Source: Prevotella sp. CAG:1031 (GTDB lineage Bacteria; Bacteroidota; Bacteroidia; Bacteroidales; Muribaculaceae). From it: a DNA stretch of 17,774 nucleotides. The DNA lies in assembly GCA_000431215.1 (NCBI GenBank), contig HF985617.1, positions 1-17,774 of the forward strand, read 5' to 3'. Of this stretch, positions 1-6,972 are shown piece by piece (position 1 is the stretch's first letter; each line of letters begins with the position of its first letter). The translations under genes were made by a program, and so were the position numbers. The notes below the pieces were generated by a model. That model ran no database searches. It was not told the origin of the DNA and saw only the letters and a program-made list of their open reading frames with translations.

Positions 1-263
1 ACTCCATAATGCGGCGGCTGCTCAATGTCGACTATGTCACGTTGCCGAATCTCATAGCCGGAGCACCGGTAGTTCCCGAGATGCTGCTCCATTACTGCAC
101 TCCCGAAGCTGTAGGCCTGCGCCTGGCCGGGATCGTCGCCGACGGCCCCGAGCGCGAGAAACAGCTCGAGGGCTACGCCGTCATCCGCCGCAGGCTCGGA
201 GAAGCGGGAGCTGCCCGACGCGCCGCCGATATAATCATCAACGACCTCCGCAACAATGGATAA
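1..263 (+). CDS. lpxB: Lipid-A-disaccharide synthase, C-terminal part (5' end outside window)
   Basis: The reading frame is open from base 3 to the TAA at 261-263, so only about the last 86 residues are present and the ATG at 9 is internal. The segment VDYVTLPNLIAG followed by VVPEMLLHYCTPEAV matches the conserved C-terminal part of LpxB ([21 protein letters not shown] in E. coli). LpxB is a GT19 glycosyltransferase that joins UDP-2,3-diacylglucosamine and lipid X to form the lipid A disaccharide at the cytoplasmic membrane. The final stretch is a helical tail rich in Arg and Ala, usual for the family. The stop lies inside the start region of the phosphatase gene (8-base overlap), which suggests translational coupling. 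I am sure of the family; the N-terminal donor-binding part cannot be seen. Confidence 0.88.
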   Translation, partial: SIMRRLLNVDYVTLPNLIAGAPVVPEMLLHYCTPEAVGLRLAGIVADGPEREKQLEGYAVIRRRLGEAGAARRAADIIINDLRNNG

Positions 264-744
264 GAAACCTATCAGAATTCTTTTTGTGTGCCTCGGCAAT
301 ATATGCCGCAGCCCGGCCGCCGAGGGGGTGATGCGCGCCCTTGTCGAAGAGCGCGGCATCGCCGGAGAATGGGACATAGACTCGGCCGGAACAGGCGGCT
401 GGCATGTCGGCGACCTGCCCGACCGGCGAATGCGCATAGCCGCGCGCCGGCGCGGTCTCGAGCTCGACCATATATGCCGTCAGGTAACGCAGGACGATTT
501 CAGCGAGTTCGACATCATAGTGGCCATGGACGAGGGAAACTACCGCGACCTGCGCGCCCTCTCGCCCAGCGACGAAGGGGATCGCCGCATCCACCGCATC
601 TGCGAATGGTTCTCACCGCTGACGCGCTCGCGCTACGACCATATCCCCGATCCCTACTACGAAGGCGCCGAGGGCTTCGAGCTTGTTCTCGACATGCTTT
701 CCGAAGCCTGTTCGAACATAATCGCCAACCCTTTTAACGAATGA
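256..744 (+). CDS. Low-molecular-weight protein-tyrosine phosphatase
   Basis: This is a 162-residue protein of normal length for the LMW-PTP family. The phosphate-binding loop CLGNICRS (Cys12 nucleophile, Arg18, Ser19) lies right after the first beta strand, and the general-acid loop DPYY lies at 132-135. Both match catalytically competent members. The family dephosphorylates phosphotyrosine on proteins. In bacteria it often counteracts BY-kinases that control polysaccharide export, but no such kinase is in this window, so the substrate is unknown. The start at 256 sits within the end of lpxB (ATGGATAA). The stop TGA overlaps the next ATG (ATGA at 741-744). The three genes lpxB, phosphatase and cdd are therefore probably translated from one mRNA. 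No signal peptide is seen, so a cytoplasmic location is expected. Confidence 0.93.
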   Translation: MDKKPIRILFVCLGNICRSPAAEGVMRALVEERGIAGEWDIDSAGTGGWHVGDLPDRRMRIAARRRGLELDHICRQVTQDDFSEFDIIVAMDEGNYRDLRALSPSDEGDRRIHRICEWFSPLTRSRYDHIPDPYYEGAEGFELVLDMLSEACSNIIANPFNE

Positions 745-1226
745 AACCTATCCCCGAAACAATCCCCGCCGTCAGCTACAGCTACGAAGAGCTGACCGAC
801 CGGCAGCGCCGCCTTGTCGACGCCGCCCGTAATGCCGTCGGCGGCTCATACGCTCCGTTCAGCAACTTCCATGTCGGCGCCGCCATAGAAATAGAGCAGC
901 CCGACGGCAATTTCTTAATTATCAGCGGAGCCAATCAGGAAAACGCCGCTCTGGGCTCTACGATGTGCGCCGAACGAACGGCAGCCTACTGGGGCCACGC
1001 CAACCATCCCGACGGGCGGTTCCGCGCAATTGCCATAGCGGCGCGCGACGCCGAAGGCAAAGAGCTGCCGACTCCGATTTCGCCCTGCGGCTCATGCCGT
1101 CAGGCGCTCGTCGAATATGAGAAACTTGCGGGCAGTCCCGTAGAGGTCTGGCTCGTCGGAGCCGGTTCCATTATCTGGGTTCCGTCGGTAAAAGCACTCC
1201 TTCCGTTCGCTTTCACGGAATTTTAA
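741..1226 (+). CDS. cdd: Cytidine deaminase
   Basis: This 161-residue protein has the complete zinc-site signature of homotetrameric cytidine deaminases: CAE at 76-78 (Cys76 zinc ligand, Glu78 proton shuttle) and PCGSCRQ with Cys116 and Cys119. The substrate-binding stretch FSNFHVGAA near residue 40 and NQENA at 65-69 are also present. It converts cytidine and deoxycytidine to uridine and deoxyuridine in pyrimidine salvage. The start is fixed by the ATGA overlap with the phosphatase gene. It converges on folA, and the two genes share the palindrome TTAA (1223-1226) as stop codons. The opposing folA-thyA pair is also involved in pyrimidine nucleotide metabolism. Confidence 0.95.
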   Translation: MKPIPETIPAVSYSYEELTDRQRRLVDAARNAVGGSYAPFSNFHVGAAIEIEQPDGNFLIISGANQENAALGSTMCAERTAAYWGHANHPDGRFRAIAIAARDAEGKELPTPISPCGSCRQALVEYEKLAGSPVEVWLVGAGSIIWVPSVKALLPFAFTEF

Positions 1227-1729
1227 CGGCGCCGGGCATAGGTTTTAAAGGAATAGGATATTCCGGTCCTGGAGTCGGTCATCGGCTCTGACTCTTCTGT
1301 CAGCTCCCAATCTACATCGTTCACTGCGGGGAAGAAAGTGTCGGCATCGTCGACCGAGGCGTCGATGTCAGTCAATTCGAGAGCATCGGCAATGCCGAAA
1401 GCCTGACGGTAGATTTCACCGCCTCCTATTATAAATATGCGTCCGGTCTCTTCGGCGGCGGCGATTTTCAGAGCCTCGTCGAGACTCCCGGCCACTGTTG
1501 CTCCGCGGCCGTCGTAGTCGCCGCTACGGGTGACCACGATGTTAGTGCGCCCCGGGAGCGGCCCTTTCGGGAACGATTCGAAAGTCTTGCGCCCCATGAC
1601 TATGGGATGACCCATCGTCAGCCGTTTGAACCGGCGCAGGTCGTCGCTGATATGGAAAAGCAGATCGCCTCGGCGCCCTATCGCGCCATCGCGGGCAACG
1701 GCGACAATGATTGTTACAACGGGCTTCAT
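1223..1729 (-). CDS. folA: Dihydrofolate reductase
   Basis: This 168-residue protein reduces dihydrofolate to tetrahydrofolate with NADPH. Visible landmarks are the N-terminal strand VVTIIVAVARDGAIGRRGDLL, the active-site acid Asp30 in HISDDLRRFK (equivalent to E. coli Asp27), Phe34 (E. coli Phe31), the MGRKTFES NADPH-binding segment, and IIGGGEIYRQA near 98-108. One oddity is that the position matching E. coli Trp22 is Phe25 (DLLFHISDD). Its ATG overlaps the thyA stop by ATGA (1726-1729), so it is translationally coupled to thyA. That is a common pairing, because thymidylate synthase produces the dihydrofolate that this enzyme recycles. It is the last gene of the minus-strand run. No terminator is apparent before it meets cdd. 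Confidence 0.95.
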   Translation of the reverse strand: MKPVVTIIVAVARDGAIGRRGDLLFHISDDLRRFKRLTMGHPIVMGRKTFESFPKGPLPGRTNIVVTRSGDYDGRGATVAGSLDEALKIAAAEETGRIFIIGGGEIYRQAFGIADALELTDIDASVDDADTFFPAVNDVDWELTEESEPMTDSRTGISYSFKTYARRR

Positions 1730-2520
1730 ACGGCAACAGTTGCTTTAATGTGAGGCCACGGATCATAGTCGCGCAGCTCGAAATCCTCATACCTGAAATC
1801 GAAGATGCTCTTCACGTCGGGATTTATCACCATGCGCGGCAGAGGACGCGGCTCGCGGGTGAGCTGAAGCTTCACCTGGTCGAAATGGTTGTGATAGATA
1901 TGCGTGTCGCCCAGAGTGTGGATGAAATCGCCCGGTTTAAGCCCCGTTACCTGCGCCATCATCATTGTCAGCAGCGCATAGCTGGCGATATTGAACGGCA
2001 CTCCAAGAAAACAGTCGGCACTGCGCTGATAGAGCTGAAGGCTCAGGCGCCCGTCGGCCACATAAAACTGGAAAAAGGCGTGGCAGGGGGGAAGGTTCAT
2101 GTTGTCGAGATCGCCGACATTCCATGCGCTGACGATTATGCGGCGGCTTTCGGGATTGTTGACGATGTCGTTGACGGCCTGCGTGATCTGGTCGATCGAG
2201 CCGCCCCGGTAGTCGGGCCACGAACGCCACTGATAGCCGTAGATATGGCCCAGCGAACCGTCGGGGTCGGCCCACTCGTTCCAGATTCTAACGCCATGTT
2301 CCTGAAGATAGCGGGCATTGGTGTCGCCGGCGAGAAACCAGAGCAATTCGTAGATGATCGATTTCAGATGGAGTTTCTTCGTTGTCAGCAGCGGAAAGCC
2401 CTGACTGAGGTCGAAGCGCATCTGGTGGCCGAAGATGCTGCGCGTGCCGGTTCCGGTGCGGTCGCCGCGGTCAACTCCGGTGGTCATTATCGTGTTGAGC
2501 AGGTCGAGATATTGTTTCAT
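1726..2520 (-). CDS. thyA: Thymidylate synthase (ThyA type)
   Basis: This is a 264-residue protein, the same length as the E. coli enzyme and co-linear with it. It has Arg21 in the phosphate-binding loop (DRGDRTGTGT), the Arg126-Arg127 pair, the catalytic Cys146 in LPPCHAFFQFYV, and the QRSADCFLGVPFNIASYALL nucleotide-binding region. It methylates dUMP to dTMP using methylene-tetrahydrofolate. The start lies 12 bases after the stop of the polyferredoxin gene, and the stop overlaps folA. It therefore appears to be co-transcribed with both, and the thyA-folA pair forms the dTMP/folate cycle. No intron, intein or missing motif is seen. Confidence 0.97.
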   Translation of the reverse strand: MKQYLDLLNTIMTTGVDRGDRTGTGTRSIFGHQMRFDLSQGFPLLTTKKLHLKSIIYELLWFLAGDTNARYLQEHGVRIWNEWADPDGSLGHIYGYQWRSWPDYRGGSIDQITQAVNDIVNNPESRRIIVSAWNVGDLDNMNLPPCHAFFQFYVADGRLSLQLYQRSADCFLGVPFNIASYALLTMMMAQVTGLKPGDFIHTLGDTHIYHNHFDQVKLQLTREPRPLPRMVINPDVKSIFDFRYEDFELRDYDPWPHIKATVAV

Positions 2521-2532
2521 TGCATGGAAAAC

Positions 2533-3996
2533 TTATTGTGACAGGCCATCGACATATATGGCCTTGTAGGGATAGGCGGGGCACACGTTCTGACAGACGC
2601 CGCAACCGATACAAAGAGCCTCGTCGACACGCGCCAGGCGGTGGCCCGACGCAAGCTCAGTCATCGTTATCGCCATGCGCGGACATGCTTTGGCGCAGGC
2701 GCCGCAGCCTATGCAGTTGCCGGCAATGACATTGGCGCGGCCTATCACCGTCTGCCGTTTCTCGGCGATAGTGAGCGGCTCGAGGGCTCCGGTAGGGCAC
2801 AAGTTGTTGCAGCGCGAGCAGTCGAACGAGCAGGCGGCGATGTCAAAACGCATAACCGGACGCAGGGCATTCAGGGCGCCGTATTCGCCGAGCGATGGGC
2901 GCAGCACGCCCGTGGAGCAGTGGCTGACGCAGAGGCCACAGGCCGTGCAGCGGCTCAGAAAGGTCTTGCGGTCGGGTGCTCCCGGAGGACACACTGGAAA
3001 CTCCGGCGAAGGCATCGTTCTTCCGCCGGCCGCGGCAAGCGAGCGGGCGGCACGGTCGGCCCGGAGTGCTACGGGAGCGACTGCGGCAACGATTCCGGCA
3101 GCGAGAAAACGGCGACGGTCGAGGCGGCGCGGGCCGTCGAAAGCCGTAGGCGCCGTTTCGCGCCGGCGACCGGCGCGTATCATCATCGGCATCGCCAGAC
3201 GGTGGCTCTCTGGAGTATACGAAATGGCGTCGTTCGGGCACACAGGCAGACAGTCGAAGCAGACCACACAGCGCGCGCCATCGATGACATGGCTTTCGAG
3301 GTCGATGCAGTGGGCCTTGCAGGCATGCTCGCATTTGCGGCACTGGATACACTTGTCGGTATTGATGTCGATATGGAATATCGAGTAGCGCGAGACAAGC
3401 CCGAGTGTCGTGCCTACGGGGCAGAAACTCGTGCAGATGGCGCGTCCGCGGCTGCGGGCCACAAGCCCGACAACGAGCAGAGTGGCAAGCGCTATGGCGA
3501 AGCCCAGCAGCGACGCACCGGCCATTTTCGCCGACCCGGCAGCAACGACAGCCCAGGCGGGACGCACAATATCGGCCGCTATCCGGCCGAAAGCGCTGTA
3601 TGGGTCGATAAAAGCCGCAAGGGCGGTTGTCCCGGCCATCAGCGATGCCGCCGTCACAGCGAGCACAACGTTGCGCAGCGCCGGCGACGGTTTCTTATAG
3701 TGATACTGACGAGGACGGAAACGGCGCCGCGTGCGGGCGCACAAGTCCATGAGCGTGCCCATAGGGCACACCGTCGAGCAATATATGCGGCCGAAGATGA
3801 GAGTGGCGATAATCCAGCCTACGAATATGACCATCGAGAACGACAGCGCGGCAGGCAGAAGCTGAATGCGGGCTATCCAGACGGCCACACAGGGAACCGA
3901 CATGCCGAAGGCCGTAAAAAGCGCGGTGGCGGCGGCAAAAGCCACCGCCGCCACCGTGATGCGGCCCATGCGAAGGGCATGTCGTGAGATTGTCAT
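2533..3996 (-). CDS. NapH-NapG-like membrane polyferredoxin fusion (4Fe-4S protein)
   Basis: A frame extends upstream to 4062, but I choose the ATG at 3996 because it overlaps the korB stop as ATGA and begins a natural membrane protein (487 residues). Residues 1-200 carry about four hydrophobic helices and the paired NapH/CcoG-type motifs CSTVCP (73-78) and CTSFCP (188-193). Two ferredoxin motifs follow (Cys216/219/222/226 and Cys243/246/249/253). Next come RRLDRRRFL (290-298) and a hydrophobic stretch, resembling a twin-arginine signal. Four more cysteine clusters follow (350-360, 389-400, 428-438, 462-472). The order matches NapH joined to NapG. Such proteins pass electrons between membrane quinones and iron-sulfur partners. 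No nitrate reductase is nearby, and the contact with korAB suggests a ferredoxin-linked role (inference). The exact partner is unknown. Confidence 0.85.
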   Translation of the reverse strand: MTISRHALRMGRITVAAVAFAAATALFTAFGMSVPCVAVWIARIQLLPAALSFSMVIFVGWIIATLIFGRIYCSTVCPMGTLMDLCARTRRRFRPRQYHYKKPSPALRNVVLAVTAASLMAGTTALAAFIDPYSAFGRIAADIVRPAWAVVAAGSAKMAGASLLGFAIALATLLVVGLVARSRGRAICTSFCPVGTTLGLVSRYSIFHIDINTDKCIQCRKCEHACKAHCIDLESHVIDGARCVVCFDCLPVCPNDAISYTPESHRLAMPMMIRAGRRRETAPTAFDGPRRLDRRRFLAAGIVAAVAPVALRADRAARSLAAAGGRTMPSPEFPVCPPGAPDRKTFLSRCTACGLCVSHCSTGVLRPSLGEYGALNALRPVMRFDIAACSFDCSRCNNLCPTGALEPLTIAEKRQTVIGRANVIAGNCIGCGACAKACPRMAITMTELASGHRLARVDEALCIGCGVCQNVCPAYPYKAIYVDGLSQ

Positions 3997-5003
3997 TCCA
4001 CAGTCCAGGTGTTTCCCGCCAGCACCATGTCGCGCAGGCACTTGAAGCCTTTCTTGGCGCACACTTCGGCAACCTGGGCGTCGAGAGCCTCGTTATAGAC
4101 GGGAGCTTCGACATCGCGGATGATTCCTACTGCAAGCGGCAGGTCGTGGCCGTCCATCATGGCGAGCTGCTGATGGAGGAAGTTGCTCTTTGAGTGGGCA
4201 TCGTGAACGAGGACGTCGTCGAGTGTCCAGCCGTCTTCACCGATGGTCACAGCCTTGAGCAGGAAGCCGTCGCCGACGAGGCCGCGGTTCATATCCTTGC
4301 CGAAGAGCATCTTCTCGCCATGGCGCAGATGGATTGTGCGGTCGGCGCGAACCTCGCGGTCGGTGATGGCGTTATGGATGCCGTTGTTGAAGATGACGCA
4401 GTTCTGAAGCACCTCAACGACAGAAGTTCCGTGGTGGCGTGCGGCAGCCTCCATCACCTCGCGGCTCGTTTCGAGCTCGACGTCGATTGTGCGGGCGAAG
4501 AAGTTTCCGCGGGCACCGAACACGAGCTCGGCGGGGATAAACGGATCTTCGGTTGTTCCGTAGGGCGATGATTTCGACACGAAGCCGCGATCGCTCGTCG
4601 GCGAATACTGTCCTTTTGTCAGACCGTAGATCTTGTTGTTGAACAGCATTATGTTTATGTCGATATTGCGGCGCACGGCGTGGATGAAGTGGTTGCCGCC
4701 GATGGCGAGACCATCGCCGTCGCCCGAGATCTGCCACACTGTCATGTCGGGACGCGCGATCTTATAGCCGGTAGCGATGGCGGCGGCACGTCCGTGGATG
4801 GTGTGGAATCCGTAGGTGTTCATATAATAAGGCAGGCGAGAGCTGCAGCCGATACCCGAGATGACAGCCGTCTTTTCGGGAGCGACGCCCAGCGAGGCCA
4901 TAGCCTTGTGGAGCGAGTTCAGGATGGCGTGGTCACCACAGCCGGGGCACCAGCGCACGGGGTTGGCGTTCTTGAAATCAGAGGCCTTATATGTTGTTTC
5001 CAT
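3993..5003 (-). CDS. korB: 2-oxoacid:ferredoxin oxidoreductase, beta subunit (KorB-like)
   Basis: This 336-residue protein is the thiamine-diphosphate subunit of a 2-oxoacid:ferredoxin oxidoreductase. It has WCPGCG (Cys19, Cys22), Cys53 in GIGCSSR and Cys202, which together would ligate one 4Fe-4S cluster as in the archaeal two-subunit enzyme. The cofactor signature GDGDGLAIGGNH (94-105) with FNNKIYGLTKGQ (121-132) binds ThDP and magnesium. The likely reaction is 2-oxoglutarate + CoA to succinyl-CoA + CO2 with reduced ferredoxin. Branched or aromatic oxoacids cannot be excluded from sequence alone. The gene lies 32 bases after korA, and its stop overlaps the start of the polyferredoxin gene, so the electron acceptor may be encoded next door. 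Confidence 0.93.
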   Translation of the reverse strand: METTYKASDFKNANPVRWCPGCGDHAILNSLHKAMASLGVAPEKTAVISGIGCSSRLPYYMNTYGFHTIHGRAAAIATGYKIARPDMTVWQISGDGDGLAIGGNHFIHAVRRNIDINIMLFNNKIYGLTKGQYSPTSDRGFVSKSSPYGTTEDPFIPAELVFGARGNFFARTIDVELETSREVMEAAARHHGTSVVEVLQNCVIFNNGIHNAITDREVRADRTIHLRHGEKMLFGKDMNRGLVGDGFLLKAVTIGEDGWTLDDVLVHDAHSKSNFLHQQLAMMDGHDLPLAVGIIRDVEAPVYNEALDAQVAEVCAKKGFKCLRDMVLAGNTWTVE

Positions 5004-5015
5004 TGGATAGTCAGT

Positions 5016-5027
5016 TATTTAAGGTTA
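5016..5027 (-). repeat. 12-base repeat in the korA-korB gap, copy 1
   Basis: The 12-mer tatttaaggtta (plus strand; TAACCTTAAATA in the mRNA sense) lies in the 32-base gap, 8 bases after the korA stop. An identical copy lies at 6951-6962, 10 bases after the pyrC stop. Both copies therefore sit just behind a stop codon and before a kor gene. The function is unknown; it may be an RNA-processing or translation-related site, or coincidence in A+T-rich spacers. Confidence 0.4.
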
Positions 5028-5035
5028 TAAACGGG

Positions 5036-6889
5036 TCACCGGTTGATAATCTCGAGAGTCTTGGCCTTTACCTCGCCGACAAGGAACGGCTGGGCCTGAA
5101 CCTTGTTGATGCGGTAAATCTCAGTGCGCGGGAAGCGGCTCTGCATGAAGTCGGCGAACTGGCCGGTGTTGAGTTCGGCAACTATAACTTTCTTATAGCG
5201 GGCCAGCACTTCGGCGGTGTTCTTCGGCATCGGGTTGATATAGCGGAACTGGGCGAAAGCCACGGCATGGCCTTCGGCGTTGAGTTCGGCAGCGGCCGTG
5301 CGCAGATGACCGTAGGTACCACCCCAGCCTACCAAAAGGGTGTCGGCGCCGTTGGGATCGAAGACCTCGAGGTCGGGGATATCGTTGGCGATGCGGGCGA
5401 CCTTTTCCTGGCGTGCCATAACCATAACCTCATGTTCGTGGGGGTCGGTTGTGATGGCACCGGTGCGCGAGTCCTTTTCAAGACCGCCTATGCGGTGGGG
5501 ACGGCTGTGACCTTCTTCAGGAACGGCCCAGTAGCGGGCATACGTCTCGGAATCGCGGTCGTAGGGCATCCACTCCCCTTCGAGACGGTCGGCGGGAAGC
5601 AGCGGCGGATGGATTTCCGGGAGATCGGAGGCTTCGGGAATGCGCCAGGCGCTCGAGCCGTTGCCGATGAAAGCGTCGCTGAGAAGGATGACCGGGGTCA
5701 TGTGTTCGAGGGCGATGCGGCATGCCTCGAAAGCCATTGTGAAGCAGTCGGTGGGCGATGCGGGAGCGACGACACAAACGGGAGATTCGCCGTTGCGGCC
5801 GTAGAGAGCCTGCATGAGGTCGGTCTGCTCGGTTTTGGTGGGAAGGCCGGTCGACGGGCCGCCGCGCTGGACGTCGATGACAACCAGAGGCAGTTCGGCC
5901 ATGACGGCCAGACCTATGCCCTCGCTCTTGAGAGCCAGGCCGGGGCCCGAGGTAGAGGTGACGGCAAGGTCGCCGGCGAAAGAGGCGCCGATGGCCGAGC
6001 ATACGCCGCCGATCTCGTCTTCCATCTGAACGGCTTTGACACCGAGGTCTTTGCGTTTGGCCAGTTCATGAAGAATATCGGTGGCGGGAGTTATAGGATA
6101 GCTTCCGAGGAAAAGCGGGCGCCCCGAACGCTCTGAAGCGGCGATAAGGCCCCAGGCTGTTGCGGTGTTGCCGTTGATGTCGGTGTAGACACCCGGACGC
6201 GGATCTTCGGTCTCGACGCGATAGGTCGACACCGAGGCATGGATATTGTGACCGTAGTCCCAGCCGGCCTGAAGTACCTTGGAATTGGCCTCGTAGACAG
6301 CGGGCTTGCGGGCGAATTTCGTCTTGAGATGCTCGAAGGCGCGTTCCAGCGGGCGGTCGAAAAGCCAGCAGACAAGGCCCAGAGCGAAGATGTTCCTGCA
6401 TTTGAGCACACTCTTGTTGTCCATGCCGCTGTCGGCCAGAGCGGCCTTTGTCATGGCCGTAACCGGCACCTCGACCACTCTTTCGGGGCTGAGGCCGAGT
6501 TCGGCTATGGCATCGTCGGTGGCATAGAGAGCCTTGCGGAGGTCGGGTGCCTTGAACGAGTCGATGTCGATGATCACAATGCCGTCGGGCTTGAGGAAGC
6601 GGACATTCTGCTTCAGAGCCGCGGGATTCATGGCTACGAGGACATCGCAGGCATCGCCGGGGGTGTGGACACCGCGGCCCACGCTTACCTGAAAGCCGCT
6701 GACACCGCTGAGCGAGCCTTGCGGCGCGCGTATCTCAGCCGGATAGTCGGGGAAGGTTGACACTTGGTTGCCGAGACCGGCCGACACATTGGTGAAGATG
6801 TTGCCGGCGAGCTGCATACCGTCGCCTGAATCGCCCGAGAAGCGGACGACAACCTTGTCGAGTGTTTTAACGTTTGTTTTTTCCATCAT
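5036..6889 (-). CDS. korA: 2-oxoacid:ferredoxin oxidoreductase, fused gamma/alpha subunit (KorA-like)
   Basis: This 617-residue protein is a fusion of two domains. The N-terminal gamma domain (about 10-195) begins VVRFSGDSGDGMQLAGN, with TFPDYPAEIRAPQGSLSGVSGFQV following. The alpha domain (about 215-617) carries the diagnostic YPITPAT (264-270), which places the substrate-reactive threonine near the cofactor, then EDEIGGVCSAIGASFAG and TSTSGPGLALKSEG. With KorB it would form the complete CoA-dependent, ferredoxin-reducing oxoacid dehydrogenase used by anaerobes in place of the lipoamide complex. The start could be either of two adjacent ATGs (6889 or 6886). The 83-base spacer from pyrC shows no convincing promoter or terminator, so read-through from upstream is plausible. 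Confidence 0.94.
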   Translation of the reverse strand: MMEKTNVKTLDKVVVRFSGDSGDGMQLAGNIFTNVSAGLGNQVSTFPDYPAEIRAPQGSLSGVSGFQVSVGRGVHTPGDACDVLVAMNPAALKQNVRFLKPDGIVIIDIDSFKAPDLRKALYATDDAIAELGLSPERVVEVPVTAMTKAALADSGMDNKSVLKCRNIFALGLVCWLFDRPLERAFEHLKTKFARKPAVYEANSKVLQAGWDYGHNIHASVSTYRVETEDPRPGVYTDINGNTATAWGLIAASERSGRPLFLGSYPITPATDILHELAKRKDLGVKAVQMEDEIGGVCSAIGASFAGDLAVTSTSGPGLALKSEGIGLAVMAELPLVVIDVQRGGPSTGLPTKTEQTDLMQALYGRNGESPVCVVAPASPTDCFTMAFEACRIALEHMTPVILLSDAFIGNGSSAWRIPEASDLPEIHPPLLPADRLEGEWMPYDRDSETYARYWAVPEEGHSRPHRIGGLEKDSRTGAITTDPHEHEVMVMARQEKVARIANDIPDLEVFDPNGADTLLVGWGGTYGHLRTAAAELNAEGHAVAFAQFRYINPMPKNTAEVLARYKKVIVAELNTGQFADFMQSRFPRTEIYRINKVQAQPFLVGEVKAKTLEIINR

Positions 6890-6950
6890 TTACTATCTGC
6901 GATATTAGAAAATCGGAGTGCTTTTTTTGGGATTGTCCCGGGTTATTAGG

Positions 6951-6962
6951 TATTTAAGGTTA
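6951..6962 (-). repeat. 12-base repeat in the pyrC-korA gap, copy 2
   Basis: This is the second exact copy of tatttaaggtta, located between the dihydroorotase stop and the korA start. See the copy at 5016-5027. The spacer also contains gggattgtccc (weak hairpin) beside a T-run on the wrong side for a minus-strand terminator. Confidence 0.4.
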
Positions 6963-6972
6963 GAAAACTGTG

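Noticed and set aside
1711..2541. Long plus-strand open frame (276 codons) opposite thyA
   Set aside because: It lies entirely antisense to a full-length thyA with every catalytic motif. Long antisense frames are expected in G+C-rich genes with C/G-ending codons, and the translation shows no family signature.
2641..3987. Plus-strand open frame of 448 codons opposite the polyferredoxin
   Set aside because: It encodes a low-complexity Arg/Gly/Ala-rich translation, the mirror of Cys- and Ala-rich codons on the coding strand; the minus-strand frame has many ordered FeS motifs.
3997..4062. Extending the polyferredoxin start to 4062
   Set aside because: The added 22 residues are charged, lie inside korB, and precede a natural ATG that overlaps the korB stop as ATGA.
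4991..6136. Plus-strand open frame of 381 codons opposite korA
   Set aside because: It is antisense to conserved korA sequence, compositionally odd (rich in G, V and A), and has no promoter or recognisable domain.
6890..6972. Promoter or terminator in the pyrC-korA gap
   Set aside because: TAATATCG is a poor -7 match with no -33 partner, and the hairpin gggattgtccc has its homopolymer run on the wrong side for minus-strand termination.
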